Made by a program: the position numbers and the translations under genes. A stretch of DNA of 64,000 bases, from the NCBI GenBank assembly GCA_039822005.1, contig JBCBMZ010000001.1, positions 496,001-560,000 of the forward strand, read 5' to 3'. Within the stretch, counting starts at the first letter, position 1. Each line of letters begins with the position of its first letter. The notes under the pieces are model-generated. The model saw nothing but the letters and a program-made list of their open reading frames with translations, was not told where the DNA came from and made no database searches. The stretch is from JBCBDX01 sp039822005. Lineage in GTDB: Bacteria > Pseudomonadota > Alphaproteobacteria > Rhizobiales > Rhizobiaceae. Below, piece by piece: positions 7,711 to 16,223 of this stretch.

Positions 7711-10700
7711 ATGCAAATCACCCCTTCAGCTGAAGCACCACGCTCTCTAGTCAGCGCCTTTTTGCGTCATCCCAACGCGGCCAACCTCTTGATGGTCCTC
7801 ATGATCATCTTCGGCCTCTTCACGCTGGGACGTATCAACACGCAGTTTTTCCCTACCATCGAGCGCAATACCGTCACCGTGACTGTCGTATGGGAAGGCG
7901 CCAGCCCTGAAGATGTGGAAGCAAACATTCTCAGCATCGTCGAACCTGAAGTACGCTTCGTTGATGGCGTTGATGAGATGGACTCCTATGCCCGCGAAGG
8001 TAATGGCTCGGTTGTTTTGACCTTCGAAGAAGGCTATGACATGCGCGAGGCCATTGCAGATGTGGAAGAGGCCGCGCGTGCGATCTCCAATTTGCCCGAA
8101 GATGCCGAAGAACCGACGGTTGGGGTCAGTAATTTCTTCGACCGCGTCGCCTCCATCTCCATTTCCGGTGACGTGTCCGAAGCCACGATCAGGCGTTGGG
8201 CCAAGCAAATCCGCGATGACCTGACCAGTCGCGGCATTGACCGCGTTACTTTCACCGGTCTTCGCACCGCCGAAATGCACGTCGCCATATCCGACTATGA
8301 TTTGCGTCGTTTGGGCCTTTCGATGGACGAGGTCAGCCAAGCCATTGCCCAAGCCAGCCGCGATCTTCCATCGGGCAACCTTGATGGAGCTGTCGAACGC
8401 CAATTGCGCACAGTGGCAGACGAAATAACGGTTCGCAGCCTTGGCGGCGTGGAAGTGCGATCACTGCCAACGGGCGAAAAAATCTTTCTGCGTGACATCG
8501 CTACAATCACCAACACGTTTAACGACAGCGGAGTTAAAGGTGTTTCCGGGAACGGGTTGGCGATCGAACTCGATATTATGGCAACGCCAACGGCTGACAC
8601 GCTGACGAGCAACTCCATCCTGCAAGACTATGTAGAGGAGATACGCCCGCAATTGCCGAACAACTTGACGATGCAAGTCTATGAGGTACGTGCAGCGGCT
8701 CTCTACGATCGGATCATGTTATTGGTCGAAAACGGTTTGACCGGTCTTGCGATTGTGCTGGTGGTCCTTTTTCTGTTCCTGAACGCACGGATTGCGTTCT
8801 GGGTTGCGGCCGGTATTCCCGTCGCTGTTCTGGCCACCATCGGCCTGATGTATGTTTTTGGCGAAACCATCAACATGTTCTCATTGTTCGGTCTGATCAT
8901 GATGCTTGGCATCATTGTTGATGATGCGATTGTTGTCGGTGAGCATACGGATACAAGACTAGCCATGGGCGATGATCCCGTCACCGCCGCCGAGAACGGC
9001 GTTGGCGCGATGTTTGTGCCGGTAATGGCCGCCCTGACGACGACGCTGGCGACATTTCTGCCGCTCTTTATGATCGGTGGGACCATTGGTCAGATTATAT
9101 CGGTTCTGCCGATTGTGGTTGCAGCGGTAGCGCTTTCCAGTCTCGTTGAGTGTTTCTTTGTACTGCCGGGCCACTTGGCGCATTCGCTGGGCAATCGGCG
9201 TCCGCCGCGTTGGTCATGGTGGCGCGTCTTTTTCATCTCACTTTCTGTAGCTGTTTTCGCCGCAGGTTTCCTGACACGCCTGGCCGGCGAAGGTGGTCTT
9301 CTATCCTCCGTGGCAATTATCACTTGGTTCGATGATTGGCGTTCACAGTTTCTATATTATGAGACCGGACTCATCGTTGCCCTTTTCGCCCTTGCTATAG
9401 GGCTTGGTGTTGAAGGCATCATCCGTTTCATAAGCGGCAATGCGGCCGCGCGCGGCGCCAGTGAAGAAAGCGCGTTTCGTCGCAATTTCGATGCGGGCTT
9501 CGACTGGGTTCGTACTGGTCCGTTTAATTTTTTGGTCACTATGGCATGGCGCTGGCGCTATGTGACCCTTTCGGTCGCTACCGGGTTGGTTTTGGTGGTG
9601 GCCGTAGGTTTGGTGATGAGCCGCCAAGTGGGTTTTGTGTTCTTTCCATCGCCGGAGTCGGACAATATATCGGCCAGCGTGATTGCGCATCCGGGTACGC
9701 CGCAGGAAGAGTTAAACGCTGCCGTGCGTGCCTATGAGCAGGCCTTGAGGCGCGCTGAGGCCAGGTTGACCGCGGAAACCGGTGAGGATCTGATACAAGC
9801 AACATTTGTCACCGTTGGTTCCTCCGGCCGCTCGCAAGGGGACAATCTGGCACGGATCAAAGTCCAACTCGCCACTTCAGAGCGGCGATCAGTACGCACA
9901 CCGGATATTGTCAGAGCTTGGCAGCAGGAAGCGCCAACTTTGACGTCGATCCGTCGTTTCGCGATCCGGCAAAGCCGCGCTGGACCACCCGGGGCCGATG
10001 TTGATTTGGAATTGCGTGGCGACTCTATTGCTATCCTGAAAGAGGCAGCCGTCGAGGCAACAGAAATCATTTCGTCAATCGAAGGTCTGTCCGGGGTTGA
10101 AGATGATCTGCCCTACGGCAAACCTGAAATGGTCATGACACTCACGCCGCGTGGATCGTCCCTTGGGTTCAACTTGGAAAGCGTAGGTCGACAGGTCCGC
10201 AATGCCATCGAAGGGACAACCGCGACCCGGTTTGTGCGCGGTGACGATGAGGTCGCTGTACGCTTGACCATGGAGACGGGTCGCGCCGGAACCGCTGCAT
10301 TGCGTGAGATGTATTTGCGCAGCCCCGAGGGGAATGACGTCCCGCTGATGGAAATTGTCGCATTGGACGAACGCCAAGGCTTTTCCGCCATTCAGCGCTC
10401 CAATGGCCGGACCACCATTTCCGTAACCGCCGACATCAACACTGAAGTGACAACCACGGACGAGGTGGTTGAGTTCCTCGTCGAGTCGGGTGAGATGGAT
10501 GCGCTCGCGGCCAAATATAATCTGGAATACGGGTTCGGTGGACGCAGTCGCGAGCAGGCCGAGGCCTTTTCCGATTTATGGTACGGAACCCTCGTGGCAA
10601 TGGCGGTCATCTACATTATTCTGGCTTGGGTTTTCGGCAGCTACTTCACACCTTTTGCCGTGATGATGATCATACCGCTCGGTGCGGTCGGTGCGATCTT

Positions 10701-11115
10701 TGGCCATTGGGTCATGGACTTCCAGCTGACAATGCTTTCGTTGGTCGGCTTGCTTGGGTTGTCCGGCATTCTGGTCAATGATTCCATTATTCTCGTCTCG
10801 CGCCTGCAGGAGCGATTGCAGCTCGGCGAGGACCTTGAAACCGCAGCCATAGGGGCAAGCCGTGATCGTTTCCGTGCTGTACTGTTAACATCACTGACAA
10901 CGATTGGTGGATTGATACCCTTGCTGTTTGAAACCAGTCTTCAGGCACAGTTTTTGAAGCCTATGGCGATAACCATGGTATTCGGCTTGGCCTCAGCGAC
11001 CATTTTGGTCTTGTTTCTCGTGCCGGTCTTTATCGGCATTGGACGCGATGTCAAAACAGCGTTCATTGCGCTTTATGGCGAGCGCCGTTTGCCGCGCCTG
11101 ATACCAGGTGAGTAG
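7711..11115 (+). CDS. RND efflux pump, inner-membrane permease (AcrB/MexF-like)
   Basis: Proton-driven transporter of the resistance-nodulation-division superfamily, 1134 residues. The first helix follows the typical FLRHPNAANLLMVLM, and the protein has two large periplasmic loops and twelve membrane segments. The proton-relay Asp pair sits in GIIVDDAIVVGEH (TM4). The first periplasmic loop starts after TM1 with the usual INTQFFPTIERNTVTVTV. The start at 7711 lies 7 bp after the adaptor stop; GTG/ATG codons at 7654/7657 would overlap the adaptor by 50 bp without a ribosome site. Similar pumps are often annotated HAE1 or acriflavin transporters; the real substrate is unknown. Confidence 0.93.
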   Translation: MQITPSAEAPRSLVSAFLRHPNAANLLMVLMIIFGLFTLGRINTQFFPTIERNTVTVTVVWEGASPEDVEANILSIVEPEVRFVDGVDEMDSYAREGNGSVVLTFEEGYDMREAIADVEEAARAISNLPEDAEEPTVGVSNFFDRVASISISGDVSEATIRRWAKQIRDDLTSRGIDRVTFTGLRTAEMHVAISDYDLRRLGLSMDEVSQAIAQASRDLPSGNLDGAVERQLRTVADEITVRSLGGVEVRSLPTGEKIFLRDIATITNTFNDSGVKGVSGNGLAIELDIMATPTADTLTSNSILQDYVEEIRPQLPNNLTMQVYEVRAAALYDRIMLLVENGLTGLAIVLVVLFLFLNARIAFWVAAGIPVAVLATIGLMYVFGETINMFSLFGLIMMLGIIVDDAIVVGEHTDTRLAMGDDPVTAAENGVGAMFVPVMAALTTTLATFLPLFMIGGTIGQIISVLPIVVAAVALSSLVECFFVLPGHLAHSLGNRRPPRWSWWRVFFISLSVAVFAAGFLTRLAGEGGLLSSVAIITWFDDWRSQFLYYETGLIVALFALAIGLGVEGIIRFISGNAAARGASEESAFRRNFDAGFDWVRTGPFNFLVTMAWRWRYVTLSVATGLVLVVAVGLVMSRQVGFVFFPSPESDNISASVIAHPGTPQEELNAAVRAYEQALRRAEARLTAETGEDLIQATFVTVGSSGRSQGDNLARIKVQLATSERRSVRTPDIVRAWQQEAPTLTSIRRFAIRQSRAGPPGADVDLELRGDSIAILKEAAVEATEIISSIEGLSGVEDDLPYGKPEMVMTLTPRGSSLGFNLESVGRQVRNAIEGTTATRFVRGDDEVAVRLTMETGRAGTAALREMYLRSPEGNDVPLMEIVALDERQGFSAIQRSNGRTTISVTADINTEVTTTDEVVEFLVESGEMDALAAKYNLEYGFGGRSREQAEAFSDLWYGTLVAMAVIYIILAWVFGSYFTPFAVMMIIPLGAVGAIFGHWVMDFQLTMLSLVGLLGLSGILVNDSIILVSRLQERLQLGEDLETAAIGASRDRFRAVLLTSLTTIGGLIPLLFETSLQAQFLKPMAITMVFGLASATILVLFLVPVFIGIGRDVKTAFIALYGERRLPRLIPGE

Positions 11116-11117
11116 CG

Positions 11118-11510
11118 CTAGTTAAGCGTTCTGGCCATATCGGGTAGATCAAGGGAAAAGCCGGGGATGTGAACCTCCAGCTTATCTCCATCCTCATTTT
11201 GCATTACATAATGCCCGATCATCGTACCGGACGGCGTGTTAAGCGGGCAGCCAGATGTGTACTGGAAACTATCGCCGGGCTCCATGATCGGTTGCTCGCC
11301 GATCACACCTGGACCGCGAACTTCCTCAATCTGACCCAGCGCATTCGTGATTTGCCAGTAACGTGAGACCAGTTGAACGGTCTTGTCGGAATGATTGGCG
11401 ACAATAACCGTGTAAGCCCAAAACCAACGCGCAGCACCAGGATCGGACTCCTCGTCGATGAACTCGGGTCGAACCGTTACTTCAATGCCATGTGTACGTT
11501 CTCGGTACAT
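11118..11510 (-). CDS. apaG: Co2+/Mg2+ efflux protein ApaG
   Basis: Small fibronectin-III-fold protein of 130 residues, named in enterics for its link to cobalt resistance; biochemical role not settled. Diagnostic blocks are FWAYTVIVANHSDKTVQL, SRYWQITNALGQ, EVRGPGVIGEQPIMEPGDSF and MIGHYVMQ. It converges on the RND pump gene with only two bases between stops and diverges from the phosphatidyltransferase gene. Confidence 0.95.
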   Translation of the reverse strand: MYRERTHGIEVTVRPEFIDEESDPGAARWFWAYTVIVANHSDKTVQLVSRYWQITNALGQIEEVRGPGVIGEQPIMEPGDSFQYTSGCPLNTPSGTMIGHYVMQNEDGDKLEVHIPGFSLDLPDMARTLN

Positions 11511-11642
11511 GTCTAAAATCCTAACGCGGTATCGAAACTACGCAATGACCTCGCCACAAGAATGTGACGGCCTGTGAATAGCTTCTTCATGACATAATGA
11601 AGGCTGACCGCTAGGAAGCGCCAAACGAAAGATAAAACTCAT

Positions 11643-12248
11643 ATGCTGGACGGCGCGCTCAAGCCAAAACTGGATCCATTTCTCACCGTTGTTGGCAAAC
11701 GGCTGGCCGGTGCCGGTATCACGGCCAATACTGTGACCATTGTCGGCTTGGCCATCGGGTTGCTTGCTGCCGGTGCCATCTGGACGCAATATTATGGGCT
11801 CGCGCTGGCGCTTTTGCTTGTCAGCAGGATTTGTGACGGTTTGGACGGCGCTGTTGCCCGCGCAACGTCCAGTTCTGACTATGGCGGCTATCTTGATATT
11901 GTGTTGGACTTTGCCTTTTACGGCGCAATACCGCTCGGGTTTGTTTTGGCCGATCCGTCGGCCAACGCGGTCGCAGGCGCTGTTTTGATCTTTTCTTTTT
12001 ATCTCAATGGCGCAAGCTTTCTTGCTTTTGCGATTATGGCCGAAAAGCACGATCTGACCACTGATAAACGCGGGCCAAAGTCGTTTTTCTTTTCGACAGG
12101 GCTCACCGAAGCGACTGAGACCATCGTGGTCTTTGTGCTGTTCTGCCTGTTTCCGGCCTGGTTCCCCGTGATCGCCTACATCTTCGCCGCTCTGGTCTTC
12201 TACACCGCCATTTCACGCATCGTGATCACGGGAAGAACACTAAATTAG
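11643..12248 (+). CDS. CDP-alcohol phosphatidyltransferase family membrane protein
   Basis: Integral membrane enzyme of the family that moves a phosphatidyl group from CDP-diacylglycerol to an alcohol. The catalytic signature is complete: D-x2-D-G-x2-A-R-x8-G-x3-D-x3-D from DGLDGAVARATSS through GGYLDIVLDF (about residues 65-87). The 201-residue length and about six helices fit the PgsA/PssA-like group, but the acceptor (glycerol phosphate, serine, inositol phosphate) cannot be assigned. Its stop overlaps the metZ stop by 4 bp in convergent orientation. Confidence 0.88.
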   Translation: MLDGALKPKLDPFLTVVGKRLAGAGITANTVTIVGLAIGLLAAGAIWTQYYGLALALLLVSRICDGLDGAVARATSSSDYGGYLDIVLDFAFYGAIPLGFVLADPSANAVAGAVLIFSFYLNGASFLAFAIMAEKHDLTTDKRGPKSFFFSTGLTEATETIVVFVLFCLFPAWFPVIAYIFAALVFYTAISRIVITGRTLN

Positions 12249-13444
12249 CTTGACGCCATACGGCTCAGCGCCTGACCCAGATCTTCCAGAAGATCATCGC
12301 CGTCTTCAAGTCCCACCGATAGGCGCAATGTGCCATCTCCGATGGAAAGCTCCTTGCGATCTTCATCTGACAGGTTTTTGTGTGTTGTCGTGGCCGGATG
12401 TGTGACGAGGCTTTTTGCATCTCCCAGATTGTTCGAGATGGAGATGACCTCAAGCGCATTTTCGAATGTGAAAGCGTCCTGTTTGTCGCCCTTGATGTCA
12501 AACGCAACAAGCGTTGATCCTGCGCTCATTTGCCGGGCGATGATGTCCGCTTGTGGATGATCGGGGCGCCCCGGATAAACTACCCTCGAAACCAAGGGTT
12601 GATCGGCGAGGAAGTCGGCAACGCGCCGAGCATTTTGGGTCTGTTGTGCGATCCGCACCGACAGTGTTTCAAGCCCTTTGAGCATGACCCACGCGTTGAA
12701 CGGGCTCATTCCCGGACCAGTATGGCGGAAAAAGTCATGCAGATTGTCATCCACCCACTCGTTGGAGCCCAAGACAACGCCGCCCAGGCACCGCCCCTGA
12801 CCGTCAATATGCTTGGTTGTGGAGTAAACGACGATGTCTGCGCCCAACTCCATAGGCTTTTGATAAAGCGGTGTGGCAAACACATTATCGATCACAACTT
12901 TCGCACCGCAGGAGCGCGCGACGGAGACAACATGTGCAATATCGATCACTTCAAGTGTCGGGTTGGTTGGGCTTTCAAAGAAAAGGATTTTGGTATTGGG
13001 CTTGACCGCTTCTTCCCATGCATTGGGGTCAGTGCCGTCGATCAGCGTCGTTTCAACGCCAAAACGCGGCAACAGCTTTTCAACTACCCAGCGGCACGAA
13101 CCGAACAGTGCCCGTGCCGCAATGACGTGATCGCCGGCCTGCACTTGGCAGAGCATGGCTGCCGAGACCGCCGCCATGCCGGAGGTGGTGGCACGAGCGG
13201 CTTCCGCGCCTTCCAGCGCACACATGCGGTCTTCAAACATTTGCGTGGTGGGATTGGCATAGCGCGAATAGATAAAGCCGGGCTCTTCACCCTTGAACCG
13301 CGCTTCGGCTGCTTCTGCACTTTCGTAGACAAAACCCTGTGTCAGAAAGAGCGCTTCGGAAGTCTCACCAAAGGGGGAGCGCGCTGTGCCTGCATGCACC
13401 AGCTGAGTTGCCATTCGATGTTGTTTTTTCGTTCCGTCGCTCAT
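12245..13444 (-). CDS. metZ: O-succinylhomoserine sulfhydrylase MetZ
   Basis: PLP enzyme forming homocysteine from O-succinylhomoserine and sulfide (methionine synthesis). The 399-residue protein of the Cys/Met-metabolism family has SRYANPTTQMFE, GMAAVSAAML and the PLP Lys of VYSTTKHIDGQGRCLGG. GAGG lies 7 nt before the ATG. The leader contains a SAM-II riboswitch followed by a terminator-like hairpin, which confirms a methionine-pathway role. A close alternative is another sulfhydrylase or gamma-synthase of the same family, but the SRYANPT and CLGGVVLGS blocks favour MetZ. Confidence 0.94.
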   Translation of the reverse strand: MSDGTKKQHRMATQLVHAGTARSPFGETSEALFLTQGFVYESAEAAEARFKGEEPGFIYSRYANPTTQMFEDRMCALEGAEAARATTSGMAAVSAAMLCQVQAGDHVIAARALFGSCRWVVEKLLPRFGVETTLIDGTDPNAWEEAVKPNTKILFFESPTNPTLEVIDIAHVVSVARSCGAKVVIDNVFATPLYQKPMELGADIVVYSTTKHIDGQGRCLGGVVLGSNEWVDDNLHDFFRHTGPGMSPFNAWVMLKGLETLSVRIAQQTQNARRVADFLADQPLVSRVVYPGRPDHPQADIIARQMSAGSTLVAFDIKGDKQDAFTFENALEVISISNNLGDAKSLVTHPATTTHKNLSDEDRKELSIGDGTLRLSVGLEDGDDLLEDLGQALSRMASS

Positions 13445-13458
13445 TTGTAAACCTCAAC

Positions 13459-13491
13459 AAAAAACCGGCCTCGCATCGCTGCAAAACCGGT
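13459..13491 (-). terminator. Terminator-like hairpin between riboswitch and metZ
   Basis: On the minus strand ACCGG and CCGGT arms enclose an 18-nt loop that itself can fold (GCA-GCGA-TGC), followed by six T residues. It lies 30 nt after the riboswitch and 15 nt before the metZ start, the place expected for a transcription attenuator. The stem is short, so its strength is uncertain. Confidence 0.5.
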
Positions 13492-13520
13492 CGGGCAGGC
13501 AAATCATACCTCTCGCGCGC

Positions 13521-13577
13521 GGTCTTTTAGCGAGTTGTTTTTCGTGGCTGCAAGCCGACCGGCCAAATCACCACGTG
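13521..13577 (-). ncRNA. SAM-II riboswitch upstream of metZ
   Basis: Read on the minus strand the leader holds the conserved SAM-II elements in order: CGTGGTGATTTGGCCGG, CTTGCAGCCACG, AAACAA and TCGCTAAAAG. Helix P1 forms between CGTGG and CCACG, and GGTC pairs with the terminal GACC to close the pseudoknot. SAM-II elements are known from Alphaproteobacteria in front of met genes, where S-adenosylmethionine binding lowers expression. Position 77 nt before the metZ start fits this. Confidence 0.9.
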
Positions 13578-13638
13578 AAATCTGTCCATAACGCCGTGCG
13601 CCGGTTGCGTCAATTCTCGCCCCTGTCCAAAAACGGAT

Positions 13639-14736
13639 ATGGACATGGCAAAACACGGCATTCTGACCGACACAATGATCAATCAGCTCAACGCTGAAGG
13701 GGCGTTGAAATCGCCGCTTCCCTTTGCGGAAGGCCAGGTGCAACCGGCCAGCCTTGATCTGCGTTTGGGTGAGAAAGCCTACCGGGTGCGTGCAGCTTTC
13801 ATGCCGGGTAACGGCAACACCGTTGCCGATAAGCTGGATCGGCTGAAACTACACGAGATTGATCTTGCCGATGGGGCGGTGTTGGAAACGGGCTGCGTCT
13901 ATATCGTCCCGCTGCTGGAAACGCTTGATCTGCCCGACACCATCTCTGCGTCGGCAAACCCGAAAAGCTCCACCGGACGCCTTGATATTTTCACCCGTGT
14001 GCTGACCGATCAGGCGGTCGAGTTCGATAAGGTACCTGCGGGCTATAGCGGGCCGCTTTACCTCGAAGTTTCACCCCGCACATTCCCCATCGTCGTGCGC
14101 ATGGGATCGCGCCTGTCGCAAATCCGTTTCCGCATCGGCCACGCGCTTTTGGATGCGGCGCAACTGACGGCGTTGCATGGTAGCGAGACGCTGGTCGCCG
14201 ACGATCATGTGAACATTTCCCAAGCCGGTATCGCCCTGTCGGTCGACCTGTCCGGCTTTGACAATAATCTGATCGGCTATCGAGGCAAGCACCACACTGC
14301 TGTCGTCGATGTCGATAAGCCCGGCGGGCATGACGTGCTCGATTTTTGGGAACCAATTCCCTCACGCGGCAAGCAGGAACTCATTCTCGACCCTGATGAG
14401 TTCTACATTCTGGTTTCACGTGAGGCAGTCCATGTCCCGCCGGACTATGCCGCCGAGATGACCCCCTTTGATCCCTTGGTGGGAGAATTCCGCGTGCACT
14501 ATGCGGGTTTTTTCGATCCCGGTTTCGGCCATTCTGCTGCAGGTGGCACAGGCTCGCGCGCTGTCCTGGAAGTGCGCTCGCATGAGGTGCCATTCGTTCT
14601 CGAGCATGGACAGATTGTGGGTCGCCTTGTCTATGAGCGCATGCTCGAACGCCCCACTACACTTTATGGTATTGACTTGAAATCAAACTATCAGGCGCAG
14701 GGTTTGAAACTGTCCAAGCATTTTAGGTTGGCATAA
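13639..14736 (+). CDS. dcd: 2'-deoxycytidine 5'-triphosphate deaminase (double-length type)
   Basis: Converts dCTP to dUTP in thymidylate supply. At 365 residues it is about twice the usual Dcd (about 190), and two copies of the dUTPase/Dcd beta-fold are visible. The first half has QPASLDLRLG and SANPKSSTGRLDIFTR, the second DVLDFWEPIPSRGK, DEFYILVSRE and PPDYAAEMTPFDPLVGEFRVHYAGFFDPGFG. This long form is characteristic of Alphaproteobacteria. The ATG at 13639 or 13645 both fit. It diverges from metZ. Confidence 0.85.
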   Translation: MDMAKHGILTDTMINQLNAEGALKSPLPFAEGQVQPASLDLRLGEKAYRVRAAFMPGNGNTVADKLDRLKLHEIDLADGAVLETGCVYIVPLLETLDLPDTISASANPKSSTGRLDIFTRVLTDQAVEFDKVPAGYSGPLYLEVSPRTFPIVVRMGSRLSQIRFRIGHALLDAAQLTALHGSETLVADDHVNISQAGIALSVDLSGFDNNLIGYRGKHHTAVVDVDKPGGHDVLDFWEPIPSRGKQELILDPDEFYILVSREAVHVPPDYAAEMTPFDPLVGEFRVHYAGFFDPGFGHSAAGGTGSRAVLEVRSHEVPFVLEHGQIVGRLVYERMLERPTTLYGIDLKSNYQAQGLKLSKHFRLA

Positions 14737-14763
14737 CCCTCTTAATTGGTCGGGGTCTATAAC

Positions 14764-15318
14764 ATGAGCGAAACTGTTACTATCGTCGTTAGACAAAGAG
14801 TTAAGCCGGGCCGCGAACCAGAGTATGAGGCATGGCTAAAGCGGATGACCGACGGCGCACGAGCCAACTTTCCTGGCTATGTTGGCGTTGGTTATCACCG
14901 CCCGGAGGAACCTGGCGGTTATTATCGTCAAATTTTCCGATTTGACAGCGTTGAGGAATTGGAGGAGTTTGAGCGTTCGTCATATCGAAGTAACATGCTG
15001 GCAGAAGGCGCCGTGAATTTTGCCGCTGACCCTGCATTTGAGCGTATGACGGGCCTTGAGTTCTGGTTCGATCCGCCACGAGGCACAATAGTTGCTCAGC
15101 CGAGTCCGCACCGCATGGCTCTTGTCATGATCATTGTCGTCTTTACCATGATATTGATCCTCAGCTCGATTGTCGGCGCACTGACGCCTGACTGGCCTTC
15201 GCCGCTTCGCTTGCTCCTGACCGTCACTATACAGGTAGCGCTGATGACCTACGTCGTCATGCCTAGGCTAACGCCGCTCATTGCGCCCTTGATCTATCCA
15301 AGGACAAAAACCGTATGA
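14764..15318 (+). CDS. Antibiotic-biosynthesis-monooxygenase-fold protein with C-terminal membrane helices
   Basis: 184 residues. The first about 100 match the ABM dimeric alpha/beta-barrel fold (VTIVVRQRVKPGREPEYEAWLKRM, GYVGVGYHRP, YYRQIFRFDSVEELEEFERS). Two membrane helices follow (about 119-141 and 150-172). The ABM fold is used by quinol monooxygenases and haem-degrading enzymes, but no substrate can be named here. The ATG at 14764 has GGGG about 9 nt upstream; an earlier GTG at 14746 is less supported. It lies 27 bp after dcd. Confidence 0.75.
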   Translation: MSETVTIVVRQRVKPGREPEYEAWLKRMTDGARANFPGYVGVGYHRPEEPGGYYRQIFRFDSVEELEEFERSSYRSNMLAEGAVNFAADPAFERMTGLEFWFDPPRGTIVAQPSPHRMALVMIIVVFTMILILSSIVGALTPDWPSPLRLLLTVTIQVALMTYVVMPRLTPLIAPLIYPRTKTV

Positions 15319-15353
15319 ACAGGGCGCAGTCGATCGAAGCTGACCTTGATGGC

Positions 15354-16133
15354 CTAGCTCTCTCTTAATGCTTTGATCTCCGCTTTGAGCGCTTTCAACT
15401 CCGCCAAGATCAGCTCATTGTCATTGTGCAGGCTCTCGCGTTCGTCGGCCGCTTGGCTGTCATGCTCAGCCTGCATCGCAGAGACCACAACACCGATAAA
15501 CAGGTTCAGGACTGTGAAGGTCGTCGAGGCTATGAATGGGATGAAGAATGCCCACGCCCAAGGGAATGCCTCCATGACGGGCCGGACAATGCCCATTGAC
15601 CAGCTTTCGAGTGTCATGATCTGGAAAAGCGAGTAGGCAGACGCGGGAAGCGAACCGAACCATTCGGGAAATGCTTCGCCAAAGAGCTTTGTGGCCATCA
15701 CAGAGAAGACGTAAAACACGAGCGCTAAAAGCATGACGATGGAGCCCATGCCGGGCAATGCGTTCAAGAGCCCTCCGACAACGCGGCGCAGCGAGGGCAG
15801 GGATGAGATCAGCCGCAACACCCGTAAAATACGCAACGCCCGTAGCACCGAGAATGCGCCGGATGACGGAACCAGAGCTATGCCGACAATGACAAAGTCA
15901 AACGTCCGCCAGGGCGAATGGAAGAACCGCGTTCGGTAGACCACCATCTTGGCCGCCAACTCGACCACAAAAAACACAAGGATGGCGGCATCCAGGGCCA
16001 GGAGGAAAGGCCCGACGCTGTCCATCACCGCAGGTACTGTTTCCAACCCTAACGTGATCGCGTTGACGACGATGATGGCGACGACGATTTTTTCAAATCG
16101 AGCGCTTTCGACAATTGCTTTGAGCCGTTCCAT
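15354..16133 (-). CDS. Bacterial voltage-gated sodium channel (NavMs/NaChBac type)
   Basis: Single-domain six-helix channel that forms homotetramers, 259 residues. S1-S3 span about 15-90, and the S4 voltage sensor has arginines at every third position (98, 101, 104, 107). The selectivity filter is TLESWS (174-179), followed by GIVRPVM, as in NavAb and NavMs. S6 runs about 193-220 and the C-terminus is a heptad coiled coil (about 236-258) typical of tetramer assembly. The Glu176 ring predicts sodium selectivity. Such channels are mainly found in marine or alkaliphilic bacteria. Confidence 0.92.
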   Translation of the reverse strand: MERLKAIVESARFEKIVVAIIVVNAITLGLETVPAVMDSVGPFLLALDAAILVFFVVELAAKMVVYRTRFFHSPWRTFDFVIVGIALVPSSGAFSVLRALRILRVLRLISSLPSLRRVVGGLLNALPGMGSIVMLLALVFYVFSVMATKLFGEAFPEWFGSLPASAYSLFQIMTLESWSMGIVRPVMEAFPWAWAFFIPFIASTTFTVLNLFIGVVVSAMQAEHDSQAADERESLHNDNELILAELKALKAEIKALRES

Positions 16134-16223
16134 TGGCGCATTCCGTTTGATGAGGGGCGTTACGTTGGCGCGGATATAGTCGCGTTAGCGCCGTGCGCCA
16201 ATTGTTCCGTTTGCCCAAGCCGT

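Noticed and set aside
12530..13450. 306-codon open frame on the plus strand
   Set aside because: Antisense of metZ. The minus-strand protein has all PLP-enzyme motifs and a riboswitch.
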